A stretch of DNA of 64,000 nucleotides from positions 181,150-245,149 of the forward strand of contig NZ_GL982514.1 of assembly GCF_000220255.1 (NCBI RefSeq). Direction: 5' to 3'. The stretch is from Prevotella pallens ATCC 700821 (GTDB lineage: Bacteria; Bacteroidota; Bacteroidia; Bacteroidales; Bacteroidaceae). Below are positions 62,342-64,000 of the stretch, one piece after another. Both the position numbers and the translations under genes were made by a program. The notes under the pieces are model-generated. The model did not search any database. It was given only the letters and a program-made list of their open reading frames with translations, and was not told the DNA's origin. The stretch's first letter is position 1. Every line of letters starts with the position of its first letter.

Positions 62342-63788
62342 TGAATTTGCTATACACTACCGATATTTTTATATTGCCCATCGATTGATTTCCTCCAAGT
62401 AGCATTACGCTCGACAATCCCATATAGTGCGATATCCTATTTACTACCTCGTTGTTCTGCTCATCTTTAGATGTTCTCACCTCTACTGGTATTACAAGCG
62501 CCTTACCCCAGTTAGTATTGCTGGCAGAAGTGGCTCTGTTGCGAGCGAAATAGTTTATTATTCCAGCCATATTATCGAACTTATAGCTGTTTGTTTGGGA
62601 GTTATAGCGGGCTAAGAACGATGTTTTATTGTTGAGAACCTTATTCTCGTTGAAGAACGATTCTGCCAATTCTGTAGGTATTAATAGCACATATTGGGGT
62701 ATATTCATCTTGTAAGATGAAGTGGTATGACTAATATAGCGTTGCAATTCGAACTTTGCTGAGTTCAAAGTGTCGTTCTCGTGCCCATGCATAATCTGGT
62801 TTACGGGTAGTTCTACTTCGGTAAACAAACCTGCAGGTGTCTTTAAATACGATGCATTTGGATTGTTTGCGAGTGTTTGTAATTGAGTTCTGTCGAATAC
62901 AAAGTTAGTTAGTTGTAACACTTCTTCGGTACTTGTGAAGTGGGTTGCGCCTGTTTTCACCTTATTTCCGTCCTTTGCATCTTTGTAACGATAGTATATT
63001 ACAAGTTGAACAGCTGCTATATTGGCAATGGAACCTATCCCATTTGTTACCTTAAAGTAGAATCCCGGACACACGTTATGTAGGAAATTGTATATGTTTT
63101 GGAAGTTATTTGGGTTCTCATAGAACTTCTGCATCATATATGTTCCATAGTTATTATATTGTATTCCCGACTTATCTGTGTATGTTTGGTTAAGTTTTAT
63201 GCGTATACTTGGTGTGTGATTTTTGTCTTTCTTCACACTATCGGGCACCGCAAGTTCTGTTAATGTGTACGTAGTACTAACCTCTAATCCGTTGTTAGCG
63301 GCAGTTCTGATATATCCTTCTGCCTGTGGATCGAAGTTAGAATAGTTCTGTCGTCCCTCTTCTGCTGGTTTGTCAAGTTCGTACGTAGTGATTTTGATAG
63401 GTGCTAACGAGTCTCCGTAGTGCGAATAGTAGTACAATCGCAGTTCACAAGAGTCTGCAATAATTTTCCCGGTGGGGTCTTTGCTTGTTACTATGCTTTG
63501 TTCTGGCATTTGATAGTTAGGCAATACGTAGAGCTGAGACATTAAATTGGCTGTTACATCCGACTGTGTTTCGGGGTCTTTTAGCTTTCCCAGAAACCCA
63601 TCGGTAGCTCGTGAGAGTATGTTACTAGCCAAAACGCTGTGCGAACCAATATTAAATGTATCGGCTTGTACGTTAAGTTTGTCTGTCTGATCGGTGAGAG
63701 AACCTCCTATTCCATCGGTTGTATCATCGCAAGCAGTAAGGGCTAATGCCATAAAAGCTAGCCCAAAAGCTAATATTTTTGCTTTCAT
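62331..63788 (-). CDS. DUF4270 surface lipoprotein
   Basis: The 485 residues include a lipoprotein signal (MKAKILAFGLAFMALALTAC) followed by DDTTDGIGGSL, the typical start of DUF4270. The chain is beta-rich, with SVLASNILSRATDGFLGKLKDP (two motifs) near the N-terminus and LRLYYYSHYGDSLAPIKITTYEL in the middle. It ends VVYSKFNGR. DUF4270 proteins follow glycogen synthase in many Bacteroidetes; their role is unknown. The ATG overlaps the glgA stop by four bases. Confidence 0.88.
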   Translation of the reverse strand: MKAKILAFGLAFMALALTACDDTTDGIGGSLTDQTDKLNVQADTFNIGSHSVLASNILSRATDGFLGKLKDPETQSDVTANLMSQLYVLPNYQMPEQSIVTSKDPTGKIIADSCELRLYYYSHYGDSLAPIKITTYELDKPAEEGRQNYSNFDPQAEGYIRTAANNGLEVSTTYTLTELAVPDSVKKDKNHTPSIRIKLNQTYTDKSGIQYNNYGTYMMQKFYENPNNFQNIYNFLHNVCPGFYFKVTNGIGSIANIAAVQLVIYYRYKDAKDGNKVKTGATHFTSTEEVLQLTNFVFDRTQLQTLANNPNASYLKTPAGLFTEVELPVNQIMHGHENDTLNSAKFELQRYISHTTSSYKMNIPQYVLLIPTELAESFFNENKVLNNKTSFLARYNSQTNSYKFDNMAGIINYFARNRATSASNTNWGKALVIPVEVRTSKDEQNNEVVNRISHYMGLSSVMLLGGNQSMGNIKISVVYSKFNGR

Positions 63789-64000
63789 TCTATTATCTTA
63801 TTGTAGAACTCGGTGTATTTTGTCTTTACTTCTTCTTCGTTATCGGGCTGCAACAGTATTTCTTTTTTATTGTCTTTGGCGTACTGTATAAGCTCTTTGT
63901 TCACGTTGTTACTAGTTTGAATGATACCATCAGAGTAGTCGATAACGAGTTTTCCTAACTCTTTGAAGTCGAAATTGTCGCCATATTTCTCTATCAAACT
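63785..64000 (-). CDS. glgA: Glycogen synthase, C-terminal end (partial)
   Basis: The open frame enters from the right edge and encodes the last ~71 residues, including LIEKYGDNFDF, ELGKLVIDYSDGIIQTS and VNKELIQYAKDNKKEIL, and ends at 63785. This matches the C-terminus of Bacteroidetes glycogen/starch synthase (YSDGVVEGS-type motif followed by LLEYAKxxGKKIL). The 5' part lies beyond the window. The identification is helped by the DUF4270 gene next door, the usual partner. Confidence 0.7.
   Translation of the reverse strand, partial: SLIEKYGDNFDFKELGKLVIDYSDGIIQTSNNVNKELIQYAKDNKKEILLQPDNEEEVKTKYTEFYNKIIE

Overview
The window is an AT-rich stretch of a Bacteroidales chromosome, most like an oral Prevotella (P. 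intermedia/nigrescens type). The evidence is the gene content (complete Bat aerotolerance operon, GlgA followed by a DUF4270 lipoprotein, DUF6377 regulator, DUF2027-Smr protein, PCMD and DUF4369 lipoproteins, Bacteroidetes-type AddAB), the Bacteroidetes promoter signature (TTG or TTTG about 20 nt before TAnnTTTG) seen upstream of many genes, and tRNA genes without an encoded CCA. The genus is inferred; no rRNA is present.

Layout. 1-2.5 kb: a scrapyard of mobile DNA, with a VgrG (TssI) fragment cut by a decayed IS3-family element, which abuts a decayed IS5-family element. 2.5-3.5 kb: a small unknown protein behind a palindromic promoter, then a tRNA-Ser/tRNA-Glu unit with its own promoter and terminator. 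3.5-6.4 kb: secreted DKNYY-type protein, outer-membrane barrel and PCMD lipoprotein. 7.0-8.9 kb: a free-standing structured small RNA (6S-like architecture) and a DUF6377 membrane regulator. 8.9-15 kb: a minus-strand YbhGFSR-like ABC-2 export operon with its own TolC. 15.1-16.5 kb: two members of an unnamed membrane-protein family. 17.7-22.5 kb: small peptide, lipoprotein MsrBA, four-helix-bundle (S23/Avd-like) protein beside a 9-bp CTAG tandem repeat, and a prolyl oligopeptidase. 22.9-32.1 kb: AddA, AddB and, convergent, PcrA/UvrD. 32.2-38.6 kb: MtgA; the operon DUF4369 - pyrC - metallophosphoesterase - plsC; a four-helix membrane protein with FtsB/DivIC. 38.8-42.8 kb: dnaX and three more members of the unnamed family. 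43.3-57.7 kb: MoxR - DUF58 - BatD-like small protein - BatA - BatB - BatC - BatD/E fusion - PAP2 - QueA, then DUF2027-Smr, NadE and a secreted protein. 57.8-64 kb: outer-membrane protein, coiled-coil secreted protein, ClpC, a 43-residue protein, DUF4270 lipoprotein and the end of GlgA.

The most striking non-gene signal is a set of intergenic arrays with an exact 22-bp period: a 15-bp core (A tract, 5-6 variable bases, T tract) plus a 7-bp spacer. There are eight arrays of 3-5 units and one two-unit form that doubles as a terminator. The A/T tracts fall every 10-12 bp, as expected for intrinsically bent DNA or for a protein that binds every two helical turns. The other leads are the structured RNA at 6988-7172, the five-member membrane-protein family, and the CTAG repeat beside the S23-like gene.
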